This document shows, in pieces, positions 45,786-53,810 of a stretch of 64,000 bases of DNA. A program made the position numbers and the translations under genes. The notes beneath the pieces are model-generated. The model searched no databases. It saw only the letters and a list, made by a program, of their open reading frames with translations, and had not been told where the DNA came from. The stretch is from Ferrimonas marina (GTDB lineage Bacteria; Pseudomonadota; Gammaproteobacteria; Enterobacterales; Shewanellaceae): NCBI RefSeq assembly GCF_900129905.1, contig NZ_FQXG01000002.1:372001-436000 (forward strand), written 5' to 3'. How positions within the stretch are numbered: position 1 is the stretch's first letter; the number at the start of each line of letters is the position of its first letter.

Positions 45786-46768
45786 CCCCAGCTCTCCTGG
45801 GCCTGGCCCGGCCGGGTCCACCACCACAGGCGAGCGCGGGCGATCAATGCCACCAGGTGCAGCTGCCACAGCGAGCGGCGAAAACGAAGGAAACGGCTAA
45901 TGCGGTAATCGCTCAGATCCGGTCGTTCCAGCAAGCGGTACTCGGCGGCCAAGCGATCAAGGAAGGCAAAGTAGTCTCGCAGCTGGGCCAGGCTCAGGCG
46001 ATGGTAGAGCGCACTGAGGCCATGGTGGGCCAGGCATTGCAGCAACAGTGGGCGGTGGTCATCCAGCACCTGACGCCGCTGCAGATCCTTGAGAAGTCGC
46101 GCCAGCATCGCCTGCTTGTTGCGCTGGTTGGCCTCGACCCGGGCCGGATTTCGACACAACCCCTCCGGATTGAGGCGATAGTGGTACAGCTCAGCCTCCA
46201 GGCTGGCCAGACGGGCGCCGAGACAACGGCACAGGGTGACCAGCGCTTCATCCTCCCAGATCAGGCCCTGGTAAAAGCTCAGGCCCCGCTCCAACAGGTA
46301 AGCCCGGCGGAACAGTTTGTTGGTGACAAAGGTGTCCTGGTAGGGCTGTGACACGGGCAATGACTGTTCAGCCACCGCCCCCTCCGGGGTCAGACGGAAC
46401 CGACGCATGCCGCAGCGGGCCACGTCCGCCTCGGCCGCCAGGGCACAGCGGTAGAGCCGCTCAAACATCTGCGGCTCGACCCAGTCATCGCTGTCGACGA
46501 AGCCGATGTAGTGGCCCCGGGCCCGCCCCATCCCCAGGTTGCGAGCGCGGGAGACCCCTTGATTGGTCGGCAGGTGCATCAACACGAAGCGCTCAGGGCT
46601 GCGTTGGGCGTAGCCCTGGGCAATGGTGAGGCTGGCATCGCTGCCGCCGTCCACCACCAGGATCACCTCCATCTCGGTCAGGGTCTGGGCCGCCAGGGAG
46701 TCGAGGCACTGGGCCAGGTGGGCTTCGCTGTTGTGGATGGGTACCACCACGGAAACGGTGTGCATCAT
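45782..46768 (-). CDS. Glycosyltransferase family 2
   Basis: 328 residues. GT-A fold: VSVVVPIHNSEAHLAQCLDSLAAQTLTEMEVILVVDGGSDAS, GVSRARNLGMGRARGHYIGFVDSDDWVEPQM with the DxD motif as D-S-D-D, and WEDEALVTLC. AAGGAG sits six bases before the ATG at 46768. First gene of a unit with flippase, acyltransferase and GT; a sigma54 promoter is 54 bp upstream. Confidence 0.92.
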   Translation of the reverse strand: MMHTVSVVVPIHNSEAHLAQCLDSLAAQTLTEMEVILVVDGGSDASLTIAQGYAQRSPERFVLMHLPTNQGVSRARNLGMGRARGHYIGFVDSDDWVEPQMFERLYRCALAAEADVARCGMRRFRLTPEGAVAEQSLPVSQPYQDTFVTNKLFRRAYLLERGLSFYQGLIWEDEALVTLCRCLGARLASLEAELYHYRLNPEGLCRNPARVEANQRNKQAMLARLLKDLQRRQVLDDHRPLLLQCLAHHGLSALYHRLSLAQLRDYFAFLDRLAAEYRLLERPDLSDYRISRFLRFRRSLWQLHLVALIARARLWWWTRPGQAQESWG

Positions 46769-46821
46769 GGTCGGCTCCTTCGCTCTGCTGATCGGTTGGT
46801 TTGAGTCGTCAATCAACACAA

Positions 46822-46837
46822 AGCAAAGGGCCTGCCA
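46822..46837 (-). promoter_or_regulatory. Sigma54 promoter P4 (GT2-flippase-acyltransferase-GT unit)
   Basis: Minus-strand TGGCAG-GCCCT-TTGCT: one mismatch to TGGCAC-N5-TTGCW, with GG-N10-GC exact. Predicted start near 46811, 43 bases before the ATG. Confidence 0.75.
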
Positions 46838-46886
46838 ACCTGTAAAGCCATTAAAAACAACAGCTTATTAAGAGGATAAAAGCGCC

Positions 46887-48272
46887 TTAGCGGTCATTCG
46901 CATTTTGCGAATCCAATGGCTGCAGGGCCTGAGCCTGGGCCACAATCAAGGCGGTGAGGATGTACAGCGGCCAGGTGAAGCCGTGGGTCAGGAAGGTGCC
47001 GGATACCAGCACTCCCACCAGCGCTGCCTGGCTGGCACCGGCGGAGGCGAACCACACCGGGGCCTGCCCATGGGCCAGGGCAACGTTGCGTTTAGCCTGG
47101 CGCAGCAGACGGATCACCAATGCCAGGAATACACTGAAGCCCAGCCAGCCCGCCTCCGCCAGCACCCCGAACCAGGTGCTGTGCACGGCGTGGTTACGCC
47201 CGTCCCAGTGATCGCTAAAGAAGTAATAGTTGGCGTAGAAGTTATCCAGCCCCACCCCGGTCAGCGGATTGGCCCAGGCCATGCGCCAGGCAGCCTGCCA
47301 GGCATAGAGACGGCCCATGGCCGATTCGTCGATCCCCGCTTCGGCCGCACCGCCGGAGACCCGATCGGTAATCCCCGCCAGCAGAAACAACGCCGGTGCC
47401 AACAGCAGCATTGCCGCTACCAGCAACCCTTTGCGCCGGGTGCGTTGCCAGGCCGTCACCAACACCACCGCGACCACCCCCATCAGGCCACCACGACTCT
47501 GTGTCGCCAGCAGTGCCGACACCAGCGCCAGCGCCGACAGCAATGCCACAACGCGCACCAACCAGCGAGCGTCAGGTTGACGCCACAGCGCCAGGGCAAA
47601 GGCCAGGGGAAACAGCAGCACCAGGGCCAGATCGTTGGGATCCCCCAGAGTGGAGCCAAAGCTGCGCCCTATGGTGACCCGGCTGCCCTCCACCAGCTCC
47701 AGCCCCAGCTTGGCGTTATGCAGGGCGACCGCTGCCACCGCCAGCCCTGCCAACACAAAGGCCCAGTTGGCCCGGGCGAAGTCCTGCTGACGCTGCATCA
47801 GCCAGGCGATGGCCAGGGTCATCAGCCAGATCTTGATGAACACCCCGTTGAGGTAGCCCAGGGCCAGGCCGCGGTTGCTGGCCAGCAGCGCCCCCAGTGC
47901 CACCAGCACCATAAACAGGGTCAGAATCGTCAGCTCCGGTCGCCAGTAGGGTTGCAATCGTCGGCTCAGCTGCCACTGCCAGAACAGGGTAAAGAGCGAT
48001 GCCAATGCCAGTGCCTGGGGCAGGCGCAATGGATAGAGCCAGGGAAAGGCCTCATGCAGGCGAAAGAAGGAGAGCAACACGAAGCCCAGCACCACCAAGA
48101 AGGGCCAACGACACACCGCGACGCCCAGCAGGGGCAGCAGCGCCAGCGCCGGTCCCAGTGCCCAATTGGGCTTGAACCACCAGAGCCCGGCGACCAGTGC
48201 ACAGGCCAGCAGCGCCCCCAGCCACTGGCCGGAATGGGCAAACTCGCTGCGCTGGGCATTCGCATTTTGCAT
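46887..48272 (-). CDS. O-antigen polymerase/ligase family membrane protein (Wzy/WaaL-like)
   Basis: 461 residues, about 11-12 membrane segments with a large periplasmic loop (residues about 320-400) holding NPLTGVGLDNFYANYYFFSDHWDG and RNHAVHSTWFGVLAEAGWLG, the Wzy_C signature, and ATQSRGGLMG before it. It polymerises or ligates the repeat units. Start at 48272 is spaced seven bases from AGGAG. Both ends encode Gln-Asn-Ala-Asn because the same DNA motif occurs at each end. Confidence 0.88.
   Translation of the reverse strand: MQNANAQRSEFAHSGQWLGALLACALVAGLWWFKPNWALGPALALLPLLGVAVCRWPFLVVLGFVLLSFFRLHEAFPWLYPLRLPQALALASLFTLFWQWQLSRRLQPYWRPELTILTLFMVLVALGALLASNRGLALGYLNGVFIKIWLMTLAIAWLMQRQQDFARANWAFVLAGLAVAAVALHNAKLGLELVEGSRVTIGRSFGSTLGDPNDLALVLLFPLAFALALWRQPDARWLVRVVALLSALALVSALLATQSRGGLMGVVAVVLVTAWQRTRRKGLLVAAMLLLAPALFLLAGITDRVSGGAAEAGIDESAMGRLYAWQAAWRMAWANPLTGVGLDNFYANYYFFSDHWDGRNHAVHSTWFGVLAEAGWLGFSVFLALVIRLLRQAKRNVALAHGQAPVWFASAGASQAALVGVLVSGTFLTHGFTWPLYILTALIVAQAQALQPLDSQNANDR
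46896..46912. promoter_or_regulatory. Putative activator (enhancer) site upstream of P4
   Basis: ATTCGCA-TTT-TGCGAAT is a perfect 7-bp dyad. It is inside the last codons of the polymerase/ligase gene, 59 bp upstream of the P4 -24 element. Same motif at 48259, 53794 (reverse) and 63270. Confidence 0.65.
48259..48270. promoter_or_regulatory. Copy of the TTCGCATTTTGC motif at the start of the polymerase/ligase gene
   Basis: TTCGCATTTTGC on the plus strand, overlapping the first codons. It lies downstream, not upstream, of P3, so its target may be the divergent gene at 48367 or P3 from a downstream position. Confidence 0.45.
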
Positions 48273-48307
48273 GGCATGGCTCCTGCTTATCCTCTGTCGA
48301 ACAGACA

Positions 48308-48323
48308 GGCAAGGGCGATGCCA
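48308..48323 (-). promoter_or_regulatory. Sigma54 promoter P3 (polymerase/ligase gene)
   Basis: Minus-strand TGGCAT-CGCCC-TTGCC, two mismatches to consensus, GG-N10-GC exact. Predicted start near 48297, 25 bases before the ATG at 48272. Confidence 0.6.
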
Positions 48324-48366
48324 AGTGCAGAAGCCAAACGCCTGCTCCATCCGCGAAGGAGGTCCC

Positions 48367-49302
48367 ATGAGCGCAACCAAACCCATCGCCACTGACACCA
48401 TCTCTCCCATTTGCAGCGTGGTGATCCCAACCCATAACTGCCTGGGCTACCTGCGCCAGGCGCTGGAGAGTGTGCGCCTACAACCGGTGTCCGCCATGGA
48501 GATCCTGGTGGTGGACGACAACTCCAGCGACGGTACCTGGCCCTGGCTGCTGGAGCAGCACCTGGCGGATCCCCGGATTCGACCGCTGCGCTGCCAAATG
48601 GGCCATCCGGGCGCGGCACGCAATCTCGCCCTGCAGGCCGCCCGAGGCCGCTTCGTCGCCTTCCTTGATGCCGACGATGGCTGGGCACCGGACAAACTGG
48701 CGCCGCAGCTGGCTTACCATCAGCACCATGCCGAGGTGGTGATGAGCTTCACCGACTATCGCCACCTCGGCCCCCAGGGCGAGGACAGGGGCACCTGTTT
48801 TGAGTTTTGGCAATCTTGCGGGTTAGCTACCGGGCAGGGCTATCGGCAGCTGCCGGAACCGCAGGCCACCCTGCTTGGACGCAACCTGGTGGGCACTTCC
48901 ACCGTGATGGCCCGACGCGACGCGCTGCTCGCCTGTGGTGGCTTTGATGACAGCCTGCCCTCCGCCGAGGACTGGGATCTGTGGCTCAAGCTCAGCCGCT
49001 ACGGTCGCGTCGCAGTGACAAGCCGGTGTCAAAGCTGGTACCTGATGCGACCTGGCTCAGAAACCAGCCAGGCCGGTCGGCGGATCCGCGCCATGCGCCA
49101 GGTGATGCAGCGCCATCAGCAAGGCTGTGGCTGGCAGGCCAAGCGCTGGGCCCGGGCCCGCATCGCCACCGCCCAGGCGGAGCTGGCGCTGGCACAACAG
49201 CAGCCCTGGCACGCCTGGTGGCAGCACTTGCAGGCCTGCACCCTGGTGCCCAGCCGGCGTCACCTGCGCGCCCTGCTTGAGCCGGTGCTGGCGCGTTTTT
49301 AA
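48367..49302 (+). CDS. Glycosyltransferase family 2 (divergent member of the polysaccharide locus)
   Basis: 311 residues. CSVVIPTHNCLGYLRQALESV, ILVVDDNSSDGTWPWL, GHPGAARNLALQAARGRFVAFLDADDGWAPDK with D-A-D-D, and SAEDWDLWLKLSRYGRVAV are standard GT2 motifs. AAGGAGGT lies five bases before the ATG; upstream in-frame codons have no support. The only transferase of the locus on the plus strand. A candidate sigma54 element TGGCAT-GGCTC-CTGCT lies at 48272-48287. Confidence 0.92.
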   Translation: MSATKPIATDTISPICSVVIPTHNCLGYLRQALESVRLQPVSAMEILVVDDNSSDGTWPWLLEQHLADPRIRPLRCQMGHPGAARNLALQAARGRFVAFLDADDGWAPDKLAPQLAYHQHHAEVVMSFTDYRHLGPQGEDRGTCFEFWQSCGLATGQGYRQLPEPQATLLGRNLVGTSTVMARRDALLACGGFDDSLPSAEDWDLWLKLSRYGRVAVTSRCQSWYLMRPGSETSQAGRRIRAMRQVMQRHQQGCGWQAKRWARARIATAQAELALAQQQPWHAWWQHLQACTLVPSRRHLRALLEPVLARF

Positions 49303-49425
49303 CGCTTAAGCGATCGCCCCTGCAACCGTCCAAAGAGATTGCGGCACCCCAATCCCGAGGTGCCGCGCGTTGTCCTGCCCTATCCTTGTGCTGAGTTGTT
49401 TCCCCCTCGAGGCAAGGAGCCTGCG

Positions 49426-49971
49426 ATGCGATTGGACACCCCATTGTGCAATTTCGGCTGGCCGGCGCCGGATTTCAGTTTGAAAGATCCGACCGGTCAG
49501 AGCTTCCGCTTCTCTGAGCAGTTGGGCGAGCACGGGCTGCTGCTGATGTTCATCTGCAACCACTGCCCCTATGTAAAGGCGATCATTGAGAGACTGGCGC
49601 AGGATTGTCGAACCCTGATGGCGGAGGGGATAAGGGTACTGGCGGTGATGCCCAACGATTACCAACGTTATCCGGCGGATGCGCCGGCAAAGATGGAAGA
49701 GTTCGCCCGCGAGCATGACCTGCCCTTCCCCTACCTGGTCGACCAGGACCAGTCGGTGGCTCGAGCCTTTGAGGCGGTGTGTACCCCGGATTTCTTTGGC
49801 TTTAATGGTGAGGGGCGACTGCAGTACCGCGGGCGGCTGGACGATGCGCGTTTGGGCGATCCTGCCGGCCGAACGCCGGAGCTGGTCAATGCCATGCGTC
49901 AGATAGCCCAAACGGGCCAAGGACCCCTGCAGCAGCACCCCAGCCTGGGCTGCTCCATCAAGTGGCGCTGA
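49426..49971 (+). CDS. Thioredoxin-like / peroxiredoxin-type redox protein
   Basis: 181 residues, cytoplasmic. PAPDFSLKDPTGQSFRFSEQLG begins the AhpC/TSA-like fold; the redox motif is C-N-H-C in LLLMFICNHCPYVKAIIERLAQDC, and LVDQDQSVARAFEAVCTPDFFGFN has the cis-Pro region. AAGGAG stands seven bases before ATG 49426. It sits inside the polysaccharide locus on the opposite strand and its 3' end overlaps a glycosyltransferase by 14 bp; functional connection is doubtful. Confidence 0.88.
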   Translation: MRLDTPLCNFGWPAPDFSLKDPTGQSFRFSEQLGEHGLLLMFICNHCPYVKAIIERLAQDCRTLMAEGIRVLAVMPNDYQRYPADAPAKMEEFAREHDLPFPYLVDQDQSVARAFEAVCTPDFFGFNGEGRLQYRGRLDDARLGDPAGRTPELVNAMRQIAQTGQGPLQQHPSLGCSIKWR

Positions 49972-51010
49972 GCCCCTTGTCGGTTAAGCGGTATATCAGC
50001 TCCCACTGGGGTAATACCGCACTGTCACTGTAATCGCTGACGATGCGGGCCCGGGCCTGGGCCTGGATTGTTCGCCGCGCCGCCGGGGTCATACAACGCC
50101 AACGGGTCAGGCAAGCCACCCACTGCCCCAGGGCATCCCCCTCCAGCAGCCAGCCGTTGCGGCCAGGCTGGATCAATCGCGGCAGCTCCCCCACTGGGGT
50201 AGCCAACACCGGGATCCCCCGGGCCATCGCCTCCAGCGCCACCATCGGCAGCCCCTCCTGGTAGGAGGGAATGCAGAGCAGCCCCACCTTATGCCAATGA
50301 TCCGCCATGTCCGTCACCTGGCCATAGCAGTGCAGGTTGGTCGGCCCCAGCGCCCGTATCTGCGCTCGCACCTCATCCAGCTGCGGGCCGTCACCGTAGA
50401 GGGCAAAGCGCTGGGCTGGCTGTGCTTGAGCAAGCCGCAGGAAGCGTTCAATCCCCTTAACCGGGCAGACTCGTCCAACTAACGCCACCTCCTGGGCCGG
50501 CGTCGCCAGCGTGCTCAGTTGCGAGGGCCCGGCCGGCAAGGGTACAAAGTTGTTGATCACCCGGCAGCAGGGCCCCAGGCGAGCGGCAATCGGCCGGCTC
50601 ACCGCCAGGGTGTCCCGGGCCAGGGCGGCGGTGAATCGGTCCAGTCGGTCGTACCACAGCATCCTGCCGTCGGTGACGTCGGCGGCGTGGAAGCTGCTGA
50701 TCACCGGCACCCGGGCCAGGTGGCCCAGTAAGCGGGCCAGGATCCCCGCCTTGTAGCCATGGGTGTGCACCAGTCGGGGCCGCTGCCGGCGCAGTTGTCG
50801 CCAAAGATCCCAGGGTGTGCCTTGCAGGATACGCATTGGGATCCCCGCCGATGTCAGCTTGTCCGCCAGTGGGTGCACCTCGTCGTACTGGCGGTACAGC
50901 ACCACCTCCACCGGATGACCGCGACGATGCAGGCCGCTGGCCAGGTTCAGAACATAGCTTTCGATACCGCCAAAGCCTCGACTGTCGAGCAAGAGCCAGT
51001 GCGTCCCCAT
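49958..51010 (-). CDS. Glycosyltransferase family 4
   Basis: 350 residues. N-terminal RGFGGIESYVLNLASGLHRRGHPVEVVLYRQ and PRLVHTHGYKAGILARLLGHLARVPVISSFH; C-terminal VALVGRVCPVKGIERFL, and PSYQEGLPMVALEAMARGIPVLATPVGELPRLI with the E-x7-E motif. AGGAGGCG is five bases before the ATG. Third gene of the LruC unit (gap 9 bp after the lipoprotein). Confidence 0.93.
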   Translation of the reverse strand: MGTHWLLLDSRGFGGIESYVLNLASGLHRRGHPVEVVLYRQYDEVHPLADKLTSAGIPMRILQGTPWDLWRQLRRQRPRLVHTHGYKAGILARLLGHLARVPVISSFHAADVTDGRMLWYDRLDRFTAALARDTLAVSRPIAARLGPCCRVINNFVPLPAGPSQLSTLATPAQEVALVGRVCPVKGIERFLRLAQAQPAQRFALYGDGPQLDEVRAQIRALGPTNLHCYGQVTDMADHWHKVGLLCIPSYQEGLPMVALEAMARGIPVLATPVGELPRLIQPGRNGWLLEGDALGQWVACLTRWRCMTPAARRTIQAQARARIVSDYSDSAVLPQWELIYRLTDKGLSAT

Positions 51011-51019
51011 CCTCGCCTC

Positions 51020-51529
51020 CTAGAACACCAGGTTAACAGTGGCGGATTGCACCGCCAGTGGCTGCAGTCTTGGCGCCTGGTCCAGTTGGGCTAAGTCCCA
51101 CAACTGGGCGGCCAATTGGGCATGCTGTGGCCCCACCTGGAGGCGCAACTGTAGCGCTGAATCACTCAGTTCCCCCTGCCACAAGCAGCGGCTTTGCAGC
51201 ACCTCACCGTTACTATCCAGCTGGCAGATCCTCAGGTAGGGGCGTTGCACCGCCTCCGGCAGGCTGACCGACAGCGCCAGGTGGCGCTGGCTGTCGAGGG
51301 TGAAATCCGCATCGATGGCCAGATCTGCGGTGGTCTGAGCCGTTGGGGCCTCGTCGCCATCGCTTTGCGGATCCGGGCTGGGGCTGCTGGCCTGGTTTTG
51401 TGCTGTCGGGGGTGTCTCGGTCTGAGGCGCCGCCGCACTATCATCATCACTGCCACCACCGCAGGCGGTGAGCAGCGCCATCAGTGATGCATAAAACGTC
51501 CCGCGCAGCCATTGCTGTTGAGTTGTCAT
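51020..51529 (-). CDS. Small lipoprotein of the LruC unit, unknown function
   Basis: 169 residues. Lipobox LTAC near residue 23, then GGGSDDDSAAAP and a disordered Pro/Gln/Asp linker to residue 65, then a predicted beta domain (FTLDSQRHLALSVSLPEAVQRPYLRICQL, LQLRLQVGPQHAQLAAQLWDL). Nine bases separate it from the LruC gene and nine from the GT4 gene, so it is in the unit. It may be the surface anchor or partner of the LruC protein; this is only inferred from position. Confidence 0.72.
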   Translation of the reverse strand: MTTQQQWLRGTFYASLMALLTACGGGSDDDSAAAPQTETPPTAQNQASSPSPDPQSDGDEAPTAQTTADLAIDADFTLDSQRHLALSVSLPEAVQRPYLRICQLDSNGEVLQSRCLWQGELSDSALQLRLQVGPQHAQLAAQLWDLAQLDQAPRLQPLAVQSATVNLVF

Positions 51530-51538
51530 AGCGCCTCC

Positions 51539-53668
51539 CTATTCCGGGTAAAGGTGTTGAACTTGAGCGTTGCGGTTGAGGAACCAGTCGCTGCCTTGCT
51601 GACCCAGGCTCTGGGCAAAGTCGGCGAAGCCGGGATAGGCCTGACCGATGTCCACCCGCTCCTTGGGATAGCGCCAGCGATCCGGCACCAGGATCACCCA
51701 GGGCTGGCCCTTGGCCGCCTGGTAATACCGGCCCGTACCTGGTTGCGAGGCGTCCTGGTGCTGGCCCCACAGGCTACTGTCCGCCAGCGCCGTTGGCGCC
51801 TGGTTTTTCAGGTGGATCTCCAGGCCGCGACCGGGGTTGTCACTGAACCAGGGGCTGCGGCTGCCTGGCCCGGCGAACAGGAAGGGATCAAATGGCGCAT
51901 CCGGAAGCTTGGTCGAAGCGATCCCCGCGGCAAAGGGCAGGTAGAGGCGGAAATGGAACTCACCGCTGCCGGCACAGTCGCTGACGGTGCGGTAGAAGTC
52001 ACAGCCACTGGCTGGATGCAGCCAGGGTTTGAGGTCATCGCTGAGTCTGGCCACCACCTCATCGTGGCCTGACTCCAGCACGACACCGGGTTGCAGCTCG
52101 CCATTGATCTCCAACCAGACGCCATGGGTTTGCAGGTAGGAGACCGGCACCCCGGGAAGGCGCCAGGCCAGGCCGTTATGGAAGCCCGCGCCACTGGCCA
52201 CCACCTGACCGGTCAGCATCAAGGACAATGCCTGGCCCTGTTCGTTGCTCTCCAACCGGGTCTGGAAGCGCACGACGACGTCATTGAAGTCGTAATCTCC
52301 CTCCGCCGGCCAGTTATCCTCAAAGGCCACCGTGGCCTGACCGCTGCTGCTGGGGTAGTGATGGATCTGGATCGGCACCCGGCTGATCCGCAGCGGATGA
52401 TCTTCCACCTCGCCGTCCGGCGCGCCGCCAGTGGGGCCCAGCCCCGCGACGCTGCTAAGCCGAAAGCGGCTCCAGACCCACTGATCGGCCGCCTGCTCAG
52501 GAACGGTTACCAGCAGGTTTTCACTGCCATCGGCGCTGGCCCGGTCGCTGATCACCTGCTCATCAGCCTGGAACTGACCATCGCCATCAAAGTCGATCCA
52601 GCCATTGAGGTAGGCCCCGGGCGTGGTGGTGACGCTCAGCAGCAGCGGCTCGCCATTGCGGGCGGCGGTGATAAAGGCAACGCCATCCTCGTCGGTGCCG
52701 GGATCGGCGTCATCGTCACTGGCGGGAAATGCGTGGGCCTCCGCCTCGCCATCCACCCATTGGCCCAGCCGTGGCCCACCGGCCACCAGTTGATGACGGG
52801 CGCCATTGCTGGCCAGGGTGGTGCCATGACTGTCCGGGGCGTCGCCGAAATCGATGGTCTGGCTGGCCGGGTCCACCACCGGGGCCAGGGCACAGCGGGC
52901 ACCGTCGTTGTTGCTGGAGGAGGGCCCCTGGGCGAAGAACTCGGCGGTGGGCTCGACGGCCTTAGGGTCGAGCCGGAAGATCTGGCCGTCGTTATTGCGG
53001 CTGATGTAGAGGGTACCGGTCACATCAAAGTAGACCGCGCCGAAGGTGCCGCTTTGGCCCACCTGCCCCAGCGCGGTGGCGCCGAGGGTTTGCGGCGAAA
53101 TGCGCCACAAGGTGCCCTGGCGATCCACGCTGTAGAGGTCCCCGTCGTCCGGGTGAAAGGCGAAATCGAAGATAGCGATACTGAGGCTGCCCGCCGCCAG
53201 CAGGGTCTGTGGCTGCAGGTAGTCGGCCTGCGCCGGGTCCAGCGGCACCCGATACAGCCCGCCATTGGGATGATATAGGTAGTGGGCATTGTCACTGAGG
53301 CTGATATCACCCACGTAGAAGCTGCCACCGTAATCGATGTCACCCATCGGCAACGGCTCGACCTGGTAATCACTGCCAATGCGCGCCAGGGTGCCATGGC
53401 TATGACTCCAGGCGTAGAGGTAGCCATCCTGAAAGTTAAAGGCAATGGCATTGACCTTGCCCGAGGTGCCCATGTCGGTAGCCAGGTCCTGGTTAAAGCC
53501 GGTGGCCAGGTTAACCCCGTACAACTGGGCCGGATTGCTCTGCACCAGGAACGCCTCCGCCGGGCAACGGGCGAACGGCTCTGCCGCTTCGGCCCGACCA
53601 AGCCCATTGCCCCATCCAACACTGCCCAGCATCGCAGCCAGCAGCACTCCACACCGCATTGTGTTCAT
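51539..53668 (-). CDS. Secreted LruC-domain protein
   Basis: 709 residues, signal peptide (about 28 residues). N-terminal half is a propeller-like repeat domain (LYAWSHSHGTLARIGSD, GGLYRVPLDPAQADYLQP, GDLYSVDRQGTLWRISP, GTLYISRNNDGQIFRLDP), similar to DUF6923. The middle has DFGDAPDSHGT and a GEVEDH motif (DGEVEDHPLRI). The C-terminal LruC part has YDFNDVVVRFQTRLE, FHNGLAWRLPGV and DAPFDPFLF. No anchor, so it is likely exported into the matrix. GGGAGG precedes the ATG; a textbook sigma54 promoter is just upstream. Confidence 0.85.
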   Translation of the reverse strand: MNTMRCGVLLAAMLGSVGWGNGLGRAEAAEPFARCPAEAFLVQSNPAQLYGVNLATGFNQDLATDMGTSGKVNAIAFNFQDGYLYAWSHSHGTLARIGSDYQVEPLPMGDIDYGGSFYVGDISLSDNAHYLYHPNGGLYRVPLDPAQADYLQPQTLLAAGSLSIAIFDFAFHPDDGDLYSVDRQGTLWRISPQTLGATALGQVGQSGTFGAVYFDVTGTLYISRNNDGQIFRLDPKAVEPTAEFFAQGPSSSNNDGARCALAPVVDPASQTIDFGDAPDSHGTTLASNGARHQLVAGGPRLGQWVDGEAEAHAFPASDDDADPGTDEDGVAFITAARNGEPLLLSVTTTPGAYLNGWIDFDGDGQFQADEQVISDRASADGSENLLVTVPEQAADQWVWSRFRLSSVAGLGPTGGAPDGEVEDHPLRISRVPIQIHHYPSSSGQATVAFEDNWPAEGDYDFNDVVVRFQTRLESNEQGQALSLMLTGQVVASGAGFHNGLAWRLPGVPVSYLQTHGVWLEINGELQPGVVLESGHDEVVARLSDDLKPWLHPASGCDFYRTVSDCAGSGEFHFRLYLPFAAGIASTKLPDAPFDPFLFAGPGSRSPWFSDNPGRGLEIHLKNQAPTALADSSLWGQHQDASQPGTGRYYQAAKGQPWVILVPDRWRYPKERVDIGQAYPGFADFAQSLGQQGSDWFLNRNAQVQHLYPE

Positions 53669-53713
53669 AAGACCTCCCTATCCGCCGCCAAGGCGATTCC
53701 ACCTCTGAGTGGT

Positions 53714-53729
53714 AGCAAGGAGGGTGCCA
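53714..53729 (-). promoter_or_regulatory. Sigma54 promoter P2 (LruC-lipoprotein-GT4 unit)
   Basis: Minus-strand TGGCAC-CCTCC-TTGCT matches the consensus TGGCAC-N5-TTGCW at every defined base. Predicted start near 53703, 35 bases before the LruC ATG. Confidence 0.85.
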
Positions 53730-53755
53730 CTTAAATATTATTTTGATTTACATGC

Positions 53756-53788
53756 ACTTAAATAGAAACGGGGCCCCAAAGGGCCCCG
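53756..53788 (-). terminator. Terminator of the PhnD-kinase-regulator unit
   Basis: CGGGGCCC (53769-53776) / GGGCCCCG (53781-53788), followed on the minus strand by TTTCTATTT. Confidence 0.75.
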
Positions 53789-53791
53789 CTG

Positions 53792-53806
53792 TTGCAGAAT
53801 GCGACG
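53792..53806. promoter_or_regulatory. Putative activator site upstream of P2
   Basis: GCAGAATGCGAC (53794-53805), reverse complement GTCGCATTCTGC, differs from the TTCGCATTTTGC motif at two positions. It is 64 bp upstream of the P2 -24 element, overlapping the end of the regulator-gene terminator region. Confidence 0.5.
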
Positions 53807-53810
53807 GGCC

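Noticed and set aside
48308-48323. Plus-strand sigma54 promoter overlapping P3
   Set aside because: GG-N10-GC exists on this strand too, but flanking bases (AGGCAA, ATGCC) miss the consensus at four places; the minus-strand reading is better.
49306-49938. 210-codon minus-strand frame
   Set aside because: Antisense to the thioredoxin-like gene, which has the CNHC motif and a good ribosome site.
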